Part shown: one piece after another, positions 8,259-16,005 of the stretch
Numbering within the stretch: position 1 is the stretch's first letter
Layout: each line of letters starts with the position of its first letter
DNA from: JAFDVL01 sp043736395
GTDB lineage: Bacteria > Acidobacteriota > Blastocatellia > RBC074
Length of the DNA stretch: 20,101 nt
Direction of reading: 5' to 3'
Assembly: GCA_043736395.1 (NCBI GenBank)
Contig: JAYTCQ010000069.1
Span: 1 to 20,101, forward strand
The notes under the pieces: model-generated
Database searches by the model: none
Told to the model about the DNA's origin: nothing
What the model saw: only the letters and a program-made list of their open reading frames with translations
Made by a program: the position numbers and the translations under genes

Positions 8259-9117
8259 CTAATTGACCATTATGAAAGGTTGAAATTTTTGTTGGTAACT
8301 TAAGGCCGTTCACGATGCGATGTTCTGACATTCGCATTTCGACGGAGACCGGTTGCGGAGGCTTTGCCCGCGCGATTCTTTCCTGCCTGGCTCTGAGAAA
8401 TGTTGCCCGTGTAAACCTTCGATCAAAACTTGCGACAGAAACTATGACAGGTTCTCGGTGCGGTGCCACAATTGTTTCAAGCAAAGCGAGAGGTAAGTGT
8501 GTTTGACGATCTAATGTCATCAAAGTTTTATATCCGTCAGAGTCACGGACGGCAATCACATCAGGCGTGCCGACTTCAGTAGAGTCAATGCCGCCGTAAC
8601 TGAATTCAAAAGGCCATCCCGGCAATGATCGCAATAACCACGCCAGTGTAAAGCGTGAAATTGAAACTTTTACCGCTTGTAATTGCTTCGCCAGATTTTT
8701 CTCGACTTCATTTGCATCAACAACGCGGCGATTATCCTGCGTCGAAGGTGCGACCGGGATTGGATGTACCCAGGTTTCTTTACCATTGATGATTTGCAGA
8801 AAATCGAAGTTCGTATCGTAAATCGTATTCCCTTTTTCGCGGAGCCGGAATTTATCAGGAAACTCAAAATCAAATTCCACTTTGCTGGTCAGTATTTTTT
8901 GCTTTTCCTGTACTTTGTCTGGCGCCGTGACTAAAGCGTATTTCGTTGGACGGCGAACTTTTCCAGAAGCAGAAAGCGTTTGAATATTTGTGTTGCCAAG
9001 CACGGCGCGAGCCTGATTGAGTAAGGTCATCGCATGAGTTTTTGCATCATGTGGCGCAGGTTGCGCGATTACAGTGACAGCCAAAGTTAGCCAGATAATT
9101 ATGGGGGAAAAACGCAT
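8179..9117 (-). CDS. Secreted LolA-like protein of unknown function
   Basis: A 312-residue exported protein. The N-terminus MRFSPIIIWLTLAVTVIA is a signal peptide, with likely cleavage shortly after (VIA or AQPA); there is no lipobox cysteine. The mature part reads like the LolA/LolB-type beta fold: repeated alternating strands such as KVEFDFEFPDKFRLRE, NFDFLQIINGKETWV, YKTLMTLDRQTHLPLALLE and the closing GLKLPTKISTFHNGQLVEEIEFTNFAVN..DPEKFE, typical of outer-membrane-lipoprotein-sorting-like proteins that are abundant in Acidobacteria. Function is probably periplasmic binding of a hydrophobic ligand or lipid, but this is by fold resemblance only. It starts 15 bases after the nucleotidyltransferase-like gene and is immediately followed by the inverted repeat. 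Confidence 0.7.
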   Translation of the reverse strand: MRFSPIIIWLTLAVTVIAQPAPHDAKTHAMTLLNQARAVLGNTNIQTLSASGKVRRPTKYALVTAPDKVQEKQKILTSKVEFDFEFPDKFRLREKGNTIYDTNFDFLQIINGKETWVHPIPVAPSTQDNRRVVDANEVEKNLAKQLQAVKVSISRFTLAWLLRSLPGWPFEFSYGGIDSTEVGTPDVIAVRDSDGYKTLMTLDRQTHLPLALLETIVAPHREPVIVSVASFDRRFTRATFLRARQERIARAKPPQPVSVEMRMSEHRIVNGLKLPTKISTFHNGQLVEEIEFTNFAVNRPIDPEKFEDKRPR

Positions 9118-9132
9118 AATGCAAAGTCAGTG

Positions 9133-9753
9133 CTAATCTAAATCGTAGTACTTGCTTGATTCGCTGGATTTACTATCAGCCAAATCACATAAGCGGCGAA
9201 ACCCCGCCAGCATAATAAGCCACCCATCTTCACCTACAGTTTCAATCACTTTACGTTTAATTGTGGGGCGATCCACGAGCTTTTCCTGCTGTAGTAAATA
9301 AACAATATCGTCGAGGTCTTTTTGTCGTCCGGCATTGAATTTAAGGATCACTAACCATTCAGGGGTCACAATTCTTAAGCCGTTTGGAAGCTGTACCGCT
9401 TCTTTTAAAGCGGCGCGATAATATTTTTGGTAACCATCACTGCGAACAATCCAATCCATTTGAACGGCATATTTTCCAACTTGCAAAGTGTAGCAACTAC
9501 CGCCAAATGTTAATGGATGTTCAGGTGTTAGAGAAAGATGCTGAGAAGCAATAATATCAACATCTTTTGTCATCCTTGGACTGCCGTAAAGATGCATCGC
9601 CAACCCACCAGCGACTGCCCAATCAATCTCTTCTTGCGCAGCTAGTTGCCCAGCTTGATGCGCAGCGTCAACGCCAGTTTCAGTTGAAATCATTGGTTGT
9701 GCGACACTTTGCAAAACTCTATTAACGATGCGCTGATATTCACTTTCACTCAT
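9133..9753 (-). CDS. Small nucleotidyltransferase-fold protein (AbiEii/MNT-like)
   Basis: 206 residues with the polymerase-beta-type nucleotidyltransferase signature: GG at 49-50 in WAVAGGLAMHLYG, the acid pair in RMTKDVDII (Asp 64, Asp 66), a third acid in VQMDWIV (Asp 100), and the downstream GRQKDLDDI segment (about 142-150) found in AbiEii-like and other stand-alone nucleotidyltransferases. All three catalytic-type acids are present, so NMP transfer to a protein, RNA or small molecule is plausible. There is no adjacent AbiEi-like antitoxin or HEPN partner, arguing against a typical toxin-antitoxin pair. The gene lies 18 bases after the hydantoinase-like gene and 15 before the LolA-like gene, so it appears to be part of the operon. 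Target unknown. Confidence 0.72.
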   Translation of the reverse strand: MSESEYQRIVNRVLQSVAQPMISTETGVDAAHQAGQLAAQEEIDWAVAGGLAMHLYGSPRMTKDVDIIASQHLSLTPEHPLTFGGSCYTLQVGKYAVQMDWIVRSDGYQKYYRAALKEAVQLPNGLRIVTPEWLVILKFNAGRQKDLDDIVYLLQQEKLVDRPTIKRKVIETVGEDGWLIMLAGFRRLCDLADSKSSESSKYYDLD

Positions 9754-9771
9754 GATGGTTACCTGAGCATT

Positions 9772-11913
9772 TTATTTTGGACACGCGATCACAATTAATT
9801 TAGTAATTGAATCAAGTGAGCGCAATTCAACTTCGGTGAGCGCCAGAACCTGATCCAAATCAGCCAGCCCTGAAAAATTTGCCAGCCTTGATCCGTACAA
9901 AACAAAAATGTCCGGGATGGCACGACCTGCATCACCAAAGTCGGTAAATTTCTCAACCGCTTCAATAAGCTTGTCTTTAAGCTGTGGCAATAAACAAGTA
10001 TGAATGTGCGCAGTACTGCGTTGCAAACGAATCACGCCTGATGAATCCAAAACACGTAATATTTCGCGCTGCGATTTTATTAATCCAAAAAAGGAATTCG
10101 TTTTTTGCGAACCCGTAAAGGCCAGCCAGTTACCCGCTTCTGCTGCCAGGTTTATTTCACTCGCATCCATCCGCATCGAATTCGCAGCAATTATTCGACA
10201 ATGCGCAAGCCCCTGATTTTGCTGGCTCTCGTCGCGCTTGCGCAGTTCCGTCGTACCCATCGCTGTCGCACGAACTAAATTTCTGCGCTTATCAACTTCA
10301 ACTTGTACTTCGATGCTGTCAGCGACTGCGCCTGCTTTCATCGCGGCTTCAGTCGCCTCGCGGCGCACCTTCAAAATATCTTCAGGAGTCGGGTCAACAA
10401 TATTGCGTTCAATTGTATCGCGTACCATCGCCATCGCGACACCGATGGGAGAAATGACTTCTGCATTGCGAGCGATGCGATGATCGAGCTTCATGAGTTC
10501 TGCGGTGTAGGGAACAAGCGAAGCCGCGCCTCCTCCGCCACCAACTAAGACCACCTGTTCGCGGTCAAGCTGGTATTCAGAAATTAATTCTTCAATTGTA
10601 TTGGCAACTTTGCGACAACCAATTTCCAAAATGTGTTGAGCCAGACTCTCAGCACTTTCTTTTGATGACAGCGATTCAGCTAATTTTTCGAAAGCAATTT
10701 TTGTAACTTCCTGATTACCAATCGAAAAATTTTCCGGCTTTACGTAGCCCAAAAAATTTGCAGCGCACGTTGTCGTGATAGCAAATCCATGACCGCCTTT
10801 AGTTCTAAACAAAACGTGATCATCAGCATCACTCTTTGTTGGTTTGATAAATTCGATTGAAGCGTGGCGTAATTCTTCCGGCTCAGCAAAGCACGTGTAA
10901 CCTAAACCTGCGATATGTGCGCTGCGCGGCCCAACATCAATAATTTTATTTTCTGTTTGCGAAGCCCGAATCATCGAACCACCACCCACGCCCATCGTCC
11001 GCACATCAAGCGTATTCAAATACATTCGATGACCGTTGAGTTTTGCCGGGCGAGTCATTGGCGCGCCGTCACGAATGACGGAAATATCTGCGGAAGTTCC
11101 GCCGACTTCGATGAAAATTCCATCGCTCACGCGTTCGTGCATGAGTGCTCCGGCGATGCCTGCGGCGGGGCCTGAAAGCATTGTTAATATTGGTCGGCGA
11201 TGCACTTCGGCGACGCTCATCACGCCACCATCTGAACGCATAATCATGAGCGGCGCAGTGATGCCGGAGGATTTTACGCAGGCGTCCGTCATCTCCGCCG
11301 TCGCAATCATCTTCGGCAAAATTGCAGCATTGATCACAGCGGTTCGCGTGCGTACTCGCAATCCGTAAAGGCTGCTGACTTCGTGACCACTCGTCGCTTG
11401 CAGTCCGGATTCTTTCGCGAGGGCGACAATATTTTCTTCGTGAATTGTACGATCTACGCTGAAGGCTTCGCTGGCAACAATGACTTCGATGCCGCGCTGT
11501 TTCAGTGAATCGAGAGCTGTTTGAATATCATTTTTTGAATTAATAAATACGTGATCAGCAGTAAGAAATTTATTTGGAGCCAATTTTATCGGAGGAATTT
11601 TGCTGGCGCGTTTCGCAAGCAAAGCCTCAATTCCATTGCCGATTCCCAGCACTGCAACTTTCGCGACATCACCTTCAAGCAAAGCATTCGTCGCCTGCGT
11701 AGTGCTGTGCGCAATGAACGCGACTTCGTCAGGCTGAAGATTGAATTGCTGCATTGCACGTTCCAGCGCGGTGATGATGCCGAGCGCAACGCCTTCGTGC
11801 GCGTCGTGTGAAGTCGGAAATTTCAACTGCCCGATCAGCGCGTGAGATTCATTATCAATCACAACTACATCGGTGAAGGTTCCGCCAACGTCAATGCCAA
11901 TTCGGACTTTCAT
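9772..11913 (-). CDS. Hydantoinase/5-oxoprolinase A-subunit family ATPase
   Basis: A 713-residue cytoplasmic protein of the HyuA family, whose members use ATP to open or carboxylate cyclic amides and ketones (N-methylhydantoinase, 5-oxoprolinase, acetone/acetophenone carboxylase A subunits). Visible motifs: the N-terminal ASKHA phosphate loop RIGIDVGGTFTDVVVID (residues 4-20), AHSTTQATNALLEG near 68-81, MRSDGGVMS, SGPAAG at about 247-252, EVGGTSADIS at about 269, and VGGGGGAASLVPY beginning near 457. The last 200 or so residues are unlike classic HyuA and end in a region I cannot assign. No HyuB-type subunit is nearby, so it may act alone. Start: the frame runs 42 bases further upstream, but the ATG at 11913 forms the classic ATGA overlap with the permease stop codon, and family similarity begins there. 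The tight coupling implies that the permease imports its substrate. Confidence 0.87.
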   Translation of the reverse strand: MKVRIGIDVGGTFTDVVVIDNESHALIGQLKFPTSHDAHEGVALGIITALERAMQQFNLQPDEVAFIAHSTTQATNALLEGDVAKVAVLGIGNGIEALLAKRASKIPPIKLAPNKFLTADHVFINSKNDIQTALDSLKQRGIEVIVASEAFSVDRTIHEENIVALAKESGLQATSGHEVSSLYGLRVRTRTAVINAAILPKMIATAEMTDACVKSSGITAPLMIMRSDGGVMSVAEVHRRPILTMLSGPAAGIAGALMHERVSDGIFIEVGGTSADISVIRDGAPMTRPAKLNGHRMYLNTLDVRTMGVGGGSMIRASQTENKIIDVGPRSAHIAGLGYTCFAEPEELRHASIEFIKPTKSDADDHVLFRTKGGHGFAITTTCAANFLGYVKPENFSIGNQEVTKIAFEKLAESLSSKESAESLAQHILEIGCRKVANTIEELISEYQLDREQVVLVGGGGGAASLVPYTAELMKLDHRIARNAEVISPIGVAMAMVRDTIERNIVDPTPEDILKVRREATEAAMKAGAVADSIEVQVEVDKRRNLVRATAMGTTELRKRDESQQNQGLAHCRIIAANSMRMDASEINLAAEAGNWLAFTGSQKTNSFFGLIKSQREILRVLDSSGVIRLQRSTAHIHTCLLPQLKDKLIEAVEKFTDFGDAGRAIPDIFVLYGSRLANFSGLADLDQVLALTEVELRSLDSITKLIVIACPK

Positions 11914-13166
11914 CTTAGGTATAAAATACTGGCAGCAATCAATCCCACAACACAAATCGCAACCTTAAAAATGAGTGTTTGCTTCGTCGTTTCTTCGACA
12001 GGCATGCCGACGTAATTTGCTACCCAGACGTTGTGTGTATTGGTCGGGTCACACGCATTTTGCACTTGGACTAGACACATTACAGCGGCAACTAAAGCAG
12101 GCGCGGGCAATAATCCAAGCGAGGCGATCAATGAGAAGATGCCAATGCCAAGCCCGTAAATATTGAGTGGACCGCGATACAGTGCGAGCGGCGAAAGCAA
12201 TCCAAAAAATAAAACGTAAACAATCGGTGAACTGAAATTGATATTTTGGATGAGCGGTTGCAACGCTTCTTTCACGGCGGTCAGGCGCGTAGCTGTCAGG
12301 AGCATTCCAATTCCAATCATCAAAATTATGGCTGGCGCAACGTCTTCTAATCCTTTGACGGCGGCACTGGTGAGCTGCTTAACGATTTCTTTGGGGCGCG
12401 TGATGAGGACTCCGATCACAGCGCTGATGATGAAGGATGGCAGCACTTGCCATCCAATTGCCAAATGCAAAATCAACGGTAAAATTGGCAGCAATAAGGC
12501 AATCAGCATCACATCACTTTTTTTCTTGTCTTCATCAAGGTGAACTGCCCAAGCCCCGTATTTATTCATCTTTCGTGAAGCGATGATTAAAAAAATCACG
12601 ACGGCAATGGCGTCAATCACAAACAAAACAAGCGCGAAATTTTTGATGGATTGCTTATCAATTTTGAAGGTGTCCTGATAAAACTTCCACGCAGCGATAT
12701 TGAAAACGTAGCCCAACCCGTACGCCAGAATAAATAAAATCCCAGCCAATTTTCGCGGCACTCCGATGCTCATCATAATGGGTAAGGCTAAGCCTCCAAC
12801 CATAATAATTGCGCCCAGTCCGGTTAGCGTTGTGAACAACAAGGCGATGCCGATCATCAGCGTTACGGCTACGGCTAAAGGTTGATCGCCGCCGAATTCT
12901 GCAGCGCGTTTGATGATGCCTTCGGCGACGCCGGTTTGCATGACGACGCGACCGAGCATGGCTCCGGCTAAAACGGTGAGATAAGATTCGACTAAAAGTT
13001 TCGCTCCGCCCGCTACGACGTCGTTGAGGATTGAATTAAACGGAGCGCGTGCGACCAATGCAAAACAAATTGCCATCGCCGGAATTGCCAGAATTGCTGG
13101 CATTTTTCGCGAAATCATTAACGCCGCGAACATTGTGAAGATGAGAATAATGAGTGCGGCGGTCAT
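11910..13166 (-). CDS. Multi-spanning permease, ion-transporter superfamily (citrate/DcuC/GntP-like)
   Basis: 418 residues with 11-12 hydrophobic segments and almost no soluble domain, only a charged cytoplasmic-type loop ASRKMNKYGAWAVHLDEDKKK near the middle. The pattern of two similar halves and motifs such as GLGAIIMVGGLALPIMMSIG, KLAGILFILAYGLGYVFN and the late segment VAAVMCLVQVQNACDPTNTHN resembles secondary transporters of the ion-transporter superfamily that carry organic acids. The conserved CDPTNTHN polar stretch probably lines the substrate path. It lies 18 bases after the DUF4127 gene, and its stop codon overlaps the start of the hydantoinase-like gene (ATGA), so the two are very likely translated together and share a substrate. 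Substrate identity is not predictable; an acidic, cyclic amide or amino-sugar derivative is a guess from context. Confidence 0.75.
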   Translation of the reverse strand: MTAALIILIFTMFAALMISRKMPAILAIPAMAICFALVARAPFNSILNDVVAGGAKLLVESYLTVLAGAMLGRVVMQTGVAEGIIKRAAEFGGDQPLAVAVTLMIGIALLFTTLTGLGAIIMVGGLALPIMMSIGVPRKLAGILFILAYGLGYVFNIAAWKFYQDTFKIDKQSIKNFALVLFVIDAIAVVIFLIIASRKMNKYGAWAVHLDEDKKKSDVMLIALLLPILPLILHLAIGWQVLPSFIISAVIGVLITRPKEIVKQLTSAAVKGLEDVAPAIILMIGIGMLLTATRLTAVKEALQPLIQNINFSSPIVYVLFFGLLSPLALYRGPLNIYGLGIGIFSLIASLGLLPAPALVAAVMCLVQVQNACDPTNTHNVWVANYVGMPVEETTKQTLIFKVAICVVGLIAASILYLR

Positions 13167-13184
13167 AGATAATTACTTGGAAAA

Positions 13185-14948
13185 TTACTGGATCGTGGTG
13201 TCAAATTTATACTCAATGGTAACTTCAAAAGTTCTCGGCCAGGGCAAATAAATCTTTAGTCCCGTCAATTGATTAATTCTCAGCTCACGCTTGGCTCCAT
13301 TGAAAAATCCCAGCGGATAACTCTTCCCTTTAAAATTTTCAGCAAAAAACGTTTCGATCAACGGCTGTAATTTTTCCTGCATTTGTTTGTTCACACGGTT
13401 GTAAGGATCAATTGGAAATTCATCGGTCGGAACGGCAGGAGGCTTACGCAGTTGCTGATTAATCTCAAGGCGGACGATGTCGTGATAAAGATAATCTCCG
13501 GCAAAACGATGTAATAAAAATTCAAGATGCGCTTTAGTGGATCGCGCTGAGCGTTCTGGCGAGTCTATCAATTGGTTGGAAAAAATACGCATATTTGCCG
13601 CCGGAATTGCTGTGCCGAGTGTGTTCCCCGCCGTATTCCATGCTGCATATCCGGTTAATTTATCAAATAATTTTTCGGTCTTCAGAATTGAAATTAATCG
13701 TTCATCCGCGCCGCTGAAATGTGGAGCAGGGAATAACACATCTGCCAGCGCAGTGGCTTTACCCGCTTTCAGATCAGCCACCAAATTTTTGCTGAACGCC
13801 GTGAATTCGGCAAGGTTGGTTTCAGGAGCATTCACGTAAAGCGTGTAATCAGCGGCTTCAGAGGCATTCACTAATTGTCCACCCGCAGCTTTGATTTGAT
13901 TTTCGACGGTGAATTCCAACGGATGATCTTCGTACGGTGCAATAATTTTCCGACCTTTTTCAGAGGAATACACGACAGCGATTTTTATTTTTTGTTTGGT
14001 TTTATCAAGCACTGCGCGGCTGACTAATGATAATGAGCCTTCGTCCGCGCCGTTGTAAATCGGGACTTCATCGGTGAAGCCTAAGCCTTTCAGTTTCTCG
14101 CGTAAAATTACCTGATCGTGCCGATGCAGACCGAATTCACGGGCGTCGTCTTGCAAGAAAATTAAATTGTCTATGATGCGATCTTCGTACAATTTAATCA
14201 TCGCCAAATTTATTTGCAGATCGCGGTGTCTGGCTTCGAGGTAATTATCAATCAGTCTGCGATCCAGTTTTTGCTTAAGTTTTTCCAGTTCTTCCGCAAG
14301 TTTGGCATCTTTTGTTTTAGGAACCCGATCCATCAATTCAGCCCAGCGCGACAAATCATCGCGCCAAATTCTTGTGCTTGAACTGGCAGTCGGCGCGACA
14401 CGCATCAGCACATTGAAAGCATAAATTGGTAAGTCGGGATATTTGCTTTTCAGCGTCCGAAAAAAATCGAGACGACTCCGCGCATCAGCCGTCGTGACGT
14501 CAGGTACGCGCGAAGCTACGAGTCCGCCATAGGTCAGCATATCAACCGAAATCACGACGGCATCTACCTTGGAATAATCAATTAATCCTAACCATTTGCG
14601 GATTTTTTCGGTGTCGCCGGGAGTCGTGAATCGCCCCAACATTTCAGTAGGAGGCATCACGACTTCGTAATCTGCGATGGCACCGATCATCTGTGCGAAT
14701 TGAGCCACAGCCGGGCGATCATCAATGGGAATCAGCACAATCCGTCCGGTTGGCGCATTCGGATTACGGGGAGGAGGCTTCACCGGGATGGGCTTAAAAT
14801 CTTCAACCGGCTCTGGAGTTTTAGGTGTGGGAGTTTGTGTTGTCGCAGGTTTTTTTCGGGCGACGGGCTTGGCTTTTTTTTGTGCTTGCAAGGGAAGAAC
14901 AAGCAGGAAAATAAAAAGTGCAGAAAGAATAAATTTGAATTTGTGCAT
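13185..14948 (-). CDS. Exported DUF4127 family protein
   Basis: A protein of about 587 residues in the uncharacterised DUF4127 family. The N-terminus (FKFILSALFIFLLVLPLQA) is a signal peptide with likely cleavage after LQA, followed by a Lys/Pro/Thr-rich linker of about 40 residues. The family domain then begins with GRIVLIPIDDRPAV, and shows VMPPTEMLGRF, the signature VDMLTYGGLVASRV, FNVLMRVAPT, a basic coiled segment around residues 200-240, YNGADEGSLSL, and the C-terminal GYAAWNTAGNTLGTAI. I see no standard catalytic motif of a known hydrolase. The frame also offers GTG at 14954, two codons earlier; neither start has a strong Shine-Dalgarno. The export signal puts it in the periplasm or at the cell surface, just upstream of a permease gene, suggesting that it releases or modifies a ligand that the permease imports. 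Biochemical function of the family is, to my knowledge, unknown. Confidence 0.85.
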   Translation of the reverse strand: MHKFKFILSALFIFLLVLPLQAQKKAKPVARKKPATTQTPTPKTPEPVEDFKPIPVKPPPRNPNAPTGRIVLIPIDDRPAVAQFAQMIGAIADYEVVMPPTEMLGRFTTPGDTEKIRKWLGLIDYSKVDAVVISVDMLTYGGLVASRVPDVTTADARSRLDFFRTLKSKYPDLPIYAFNVLMRVAPTASSSTRIWRDDLSRWAELMDRVPKTKDAKLAEELEKLKQKLDRRLIDNYLEARHRDLQINLAMIKLYEDRIIDNLIFLQDDAREFGLHRHDQVILREKLKGLGFTDEVPIYNGADEGSLSLVSRAVLDKTKQKIKIAVVYSSEKGRKIIAPYEDHPLEFTVENQIKAAGGQLVNASEAADYTLYVNAPETNLAEFTAFSKNLVADLKAGKATALADVLFPAPHFSGADERLISILKTEKLFDKLTGYAAWNTAGNTLGTAIPAANMRIFSNQLIDSPERSARSTKAHLEFLLHRFAGDYLYHDIVRLEINQQLRKPPAVPTDEFPIDPYNRVNKQMQEKLQPLIETFFAENFKGKSYPLGFFNGAKRELRINQLTGLKIYLPWPRTFEVTIEYKFDTTIQ

Positions 14949-15009
14949 AGTCACAAAATGCTATGACCAGAATGACAAGTCAAATCACGTGCCGCCGCAC
15001 TCATCATTT

Positions 15010-15921
15010 TCAAGCGACAATAATATACGTATTCAGACCACCACTGACTTCTGAAAAATCTTTGGCGTAGGTGACTTCGACCGGACGGAAAGATTTGATC
15101 AGCTCGCCCATTTCTGCGGCGGTAACAAAGCCGTCTTCGGGATGTGCGATAGCCCATTTTGAAATGTGGCTGGCATTTTCGAGAAACTTCCCAATTAAAT
15201 CTAAATATCGTCCTTTAGAAACTACATGGTCTCCAAAGCCGCTGACCTGTTGTAAGGTTTCATCGAAGCCGTCGGCCTTGCCGCGAATCCAGACTTCACG
15301 CCAGCCACAAACGGATTTGCGGTTTGTGACCAGACCGTCAGGACGTGGAAAAGTTGCGTACATTAGCTCGGCTTTGACCGCGCCGATAAACTTTGTAGCT
15401 TCAAAATTGAAGCTGCGATTTTCTTTTTCGTTGTTGGTAACTTTACGTTGCTGGCGATGGAGCACTTCAAAGACTTCAGAGAGCGGGCGACGCAATTCAG
15501 CTGTTTCTTCAGTGAACGAATGAACGTAATCGCCAACACCAAGCGCGTGGTAATACGCGAGCGCACGTTGATGCGGATTTTCGATTTGCTGAATATTGAC
15601 CCAGATATTATCGAACCACCAGGCATCCATTTCGCTGAGATATTCGCGGAGCGCAGGATTATTCATCTTGCGACGCGGCACGTAAGCGTTATCCAGAATA
15701 TGCGCGACGTCAGATTCGCTTAGCGTTTCGTTTTGATTTTCGACCAGTGCGCGCGAAGTCCACCATGACCATTGGCACAGGTCATTACTGAAGACTTGTT
15801 TTCCCCAGAATTTAAGATACCAATCCAGATCGGGCTGTCCGGAAAAAGGAATGGCTACGGAATTAAATTTGATGCGGCGCAAAACGCTAAGTTCGTATCC
15901 TAACCAACGACGATTTTTCAT
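15010..15921 (-). CDS. Protein of unknown function with a possible methyltransferase-like nucleotide-binding start
   Basis: 303 residues, not recognised. No signal peptide or membrane segment. Residues 22-48 read VAIPFSGQPDLDWYL..VFSNDL, which resembles the first two motifs of D12-class adenine methyltransferases (PFxG followed by ND). The end (AAEMGELIKSFRPVEVTYAKDF.. then YIIVA) also resembles the terminal strands of that fold. The catalytic (D/N)PP(Y/F) tetrad expected in active enzymes is not visible, so if the resemblance is real the protein may be a non-catalytic relative. It is rich in Trp and Tyr. It stands 55 bases before the DUF4127 gene on the same strand and 85 bases after the HD-GYP-like gene, so it is the first candidate gene of the cluster. 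No strong Shine-Dalgarno is seen before the ATG. Confidence 0.6.
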   Translation of the reverse strand: MKNRRWLGYELSVLRRIKFNSVAIPFSGQPDLDWYLKFWGKQVFSNDLCQWSWWTSRALVENQNETLSESDVAHILDNAYVPRRKMNNPALREYLSEMDAWWFDNIWVNIQQIENPHQRALAYYHALGVGDYVHSFTEETAELRRPLSEVFEVLHRQQRKVTNNEKENRSFNFEATKFIGAVKAELMYATFPRPDGLVTNRKSVCGWREVWIRGKADGFDETLQQVSGFGDHVVSKGRYLDLIGKFLENASHISKWAIAHPEDGFVTAAEMGELIKSFRPVEVTYAKDFSEVSGGLNTYIIVA

Positions 15922-16005
15922 AACGATAAGTTAAGCCAACTTGGTGGCCTCAGCCAACCGGCTTCTTCAAGGCAGCCTCATTCATGGCTCTTTTTTATTT
16001 CGGTG

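Noticed and set aside
9133..9753. Type IV toxin-antitoxin system
   Set aside because: Only the nucleotidyltransferase-like half is present; neighbours are metabolic or secreted proteins and no AbiEi-like gene is seen.
11036..11368. 110-codon plus-strand frame inside the hydantoinase-like gene
   Set aside because: It lies wholly antisense to a strongly conserved part of the HyuA-like protein (MRSDGG, SGPAAG) and has no protein-like features of its own.
15071..15523. 150-codon plus-strand frame opposite the 303-aa gene
   Set aside because: It is Ser/Thr/Lys-rich, shows no domain and is antisense to the better-supported cluster gene that fits the operon spacing.
15922..16005. Terminator between the HD-GYP-like gene and the nine-gene cluster
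   Set aside because: Only short four-base stems (such as agccggttggct) without a following T-tract on the minus strand, so whether transcription continues across is left open.
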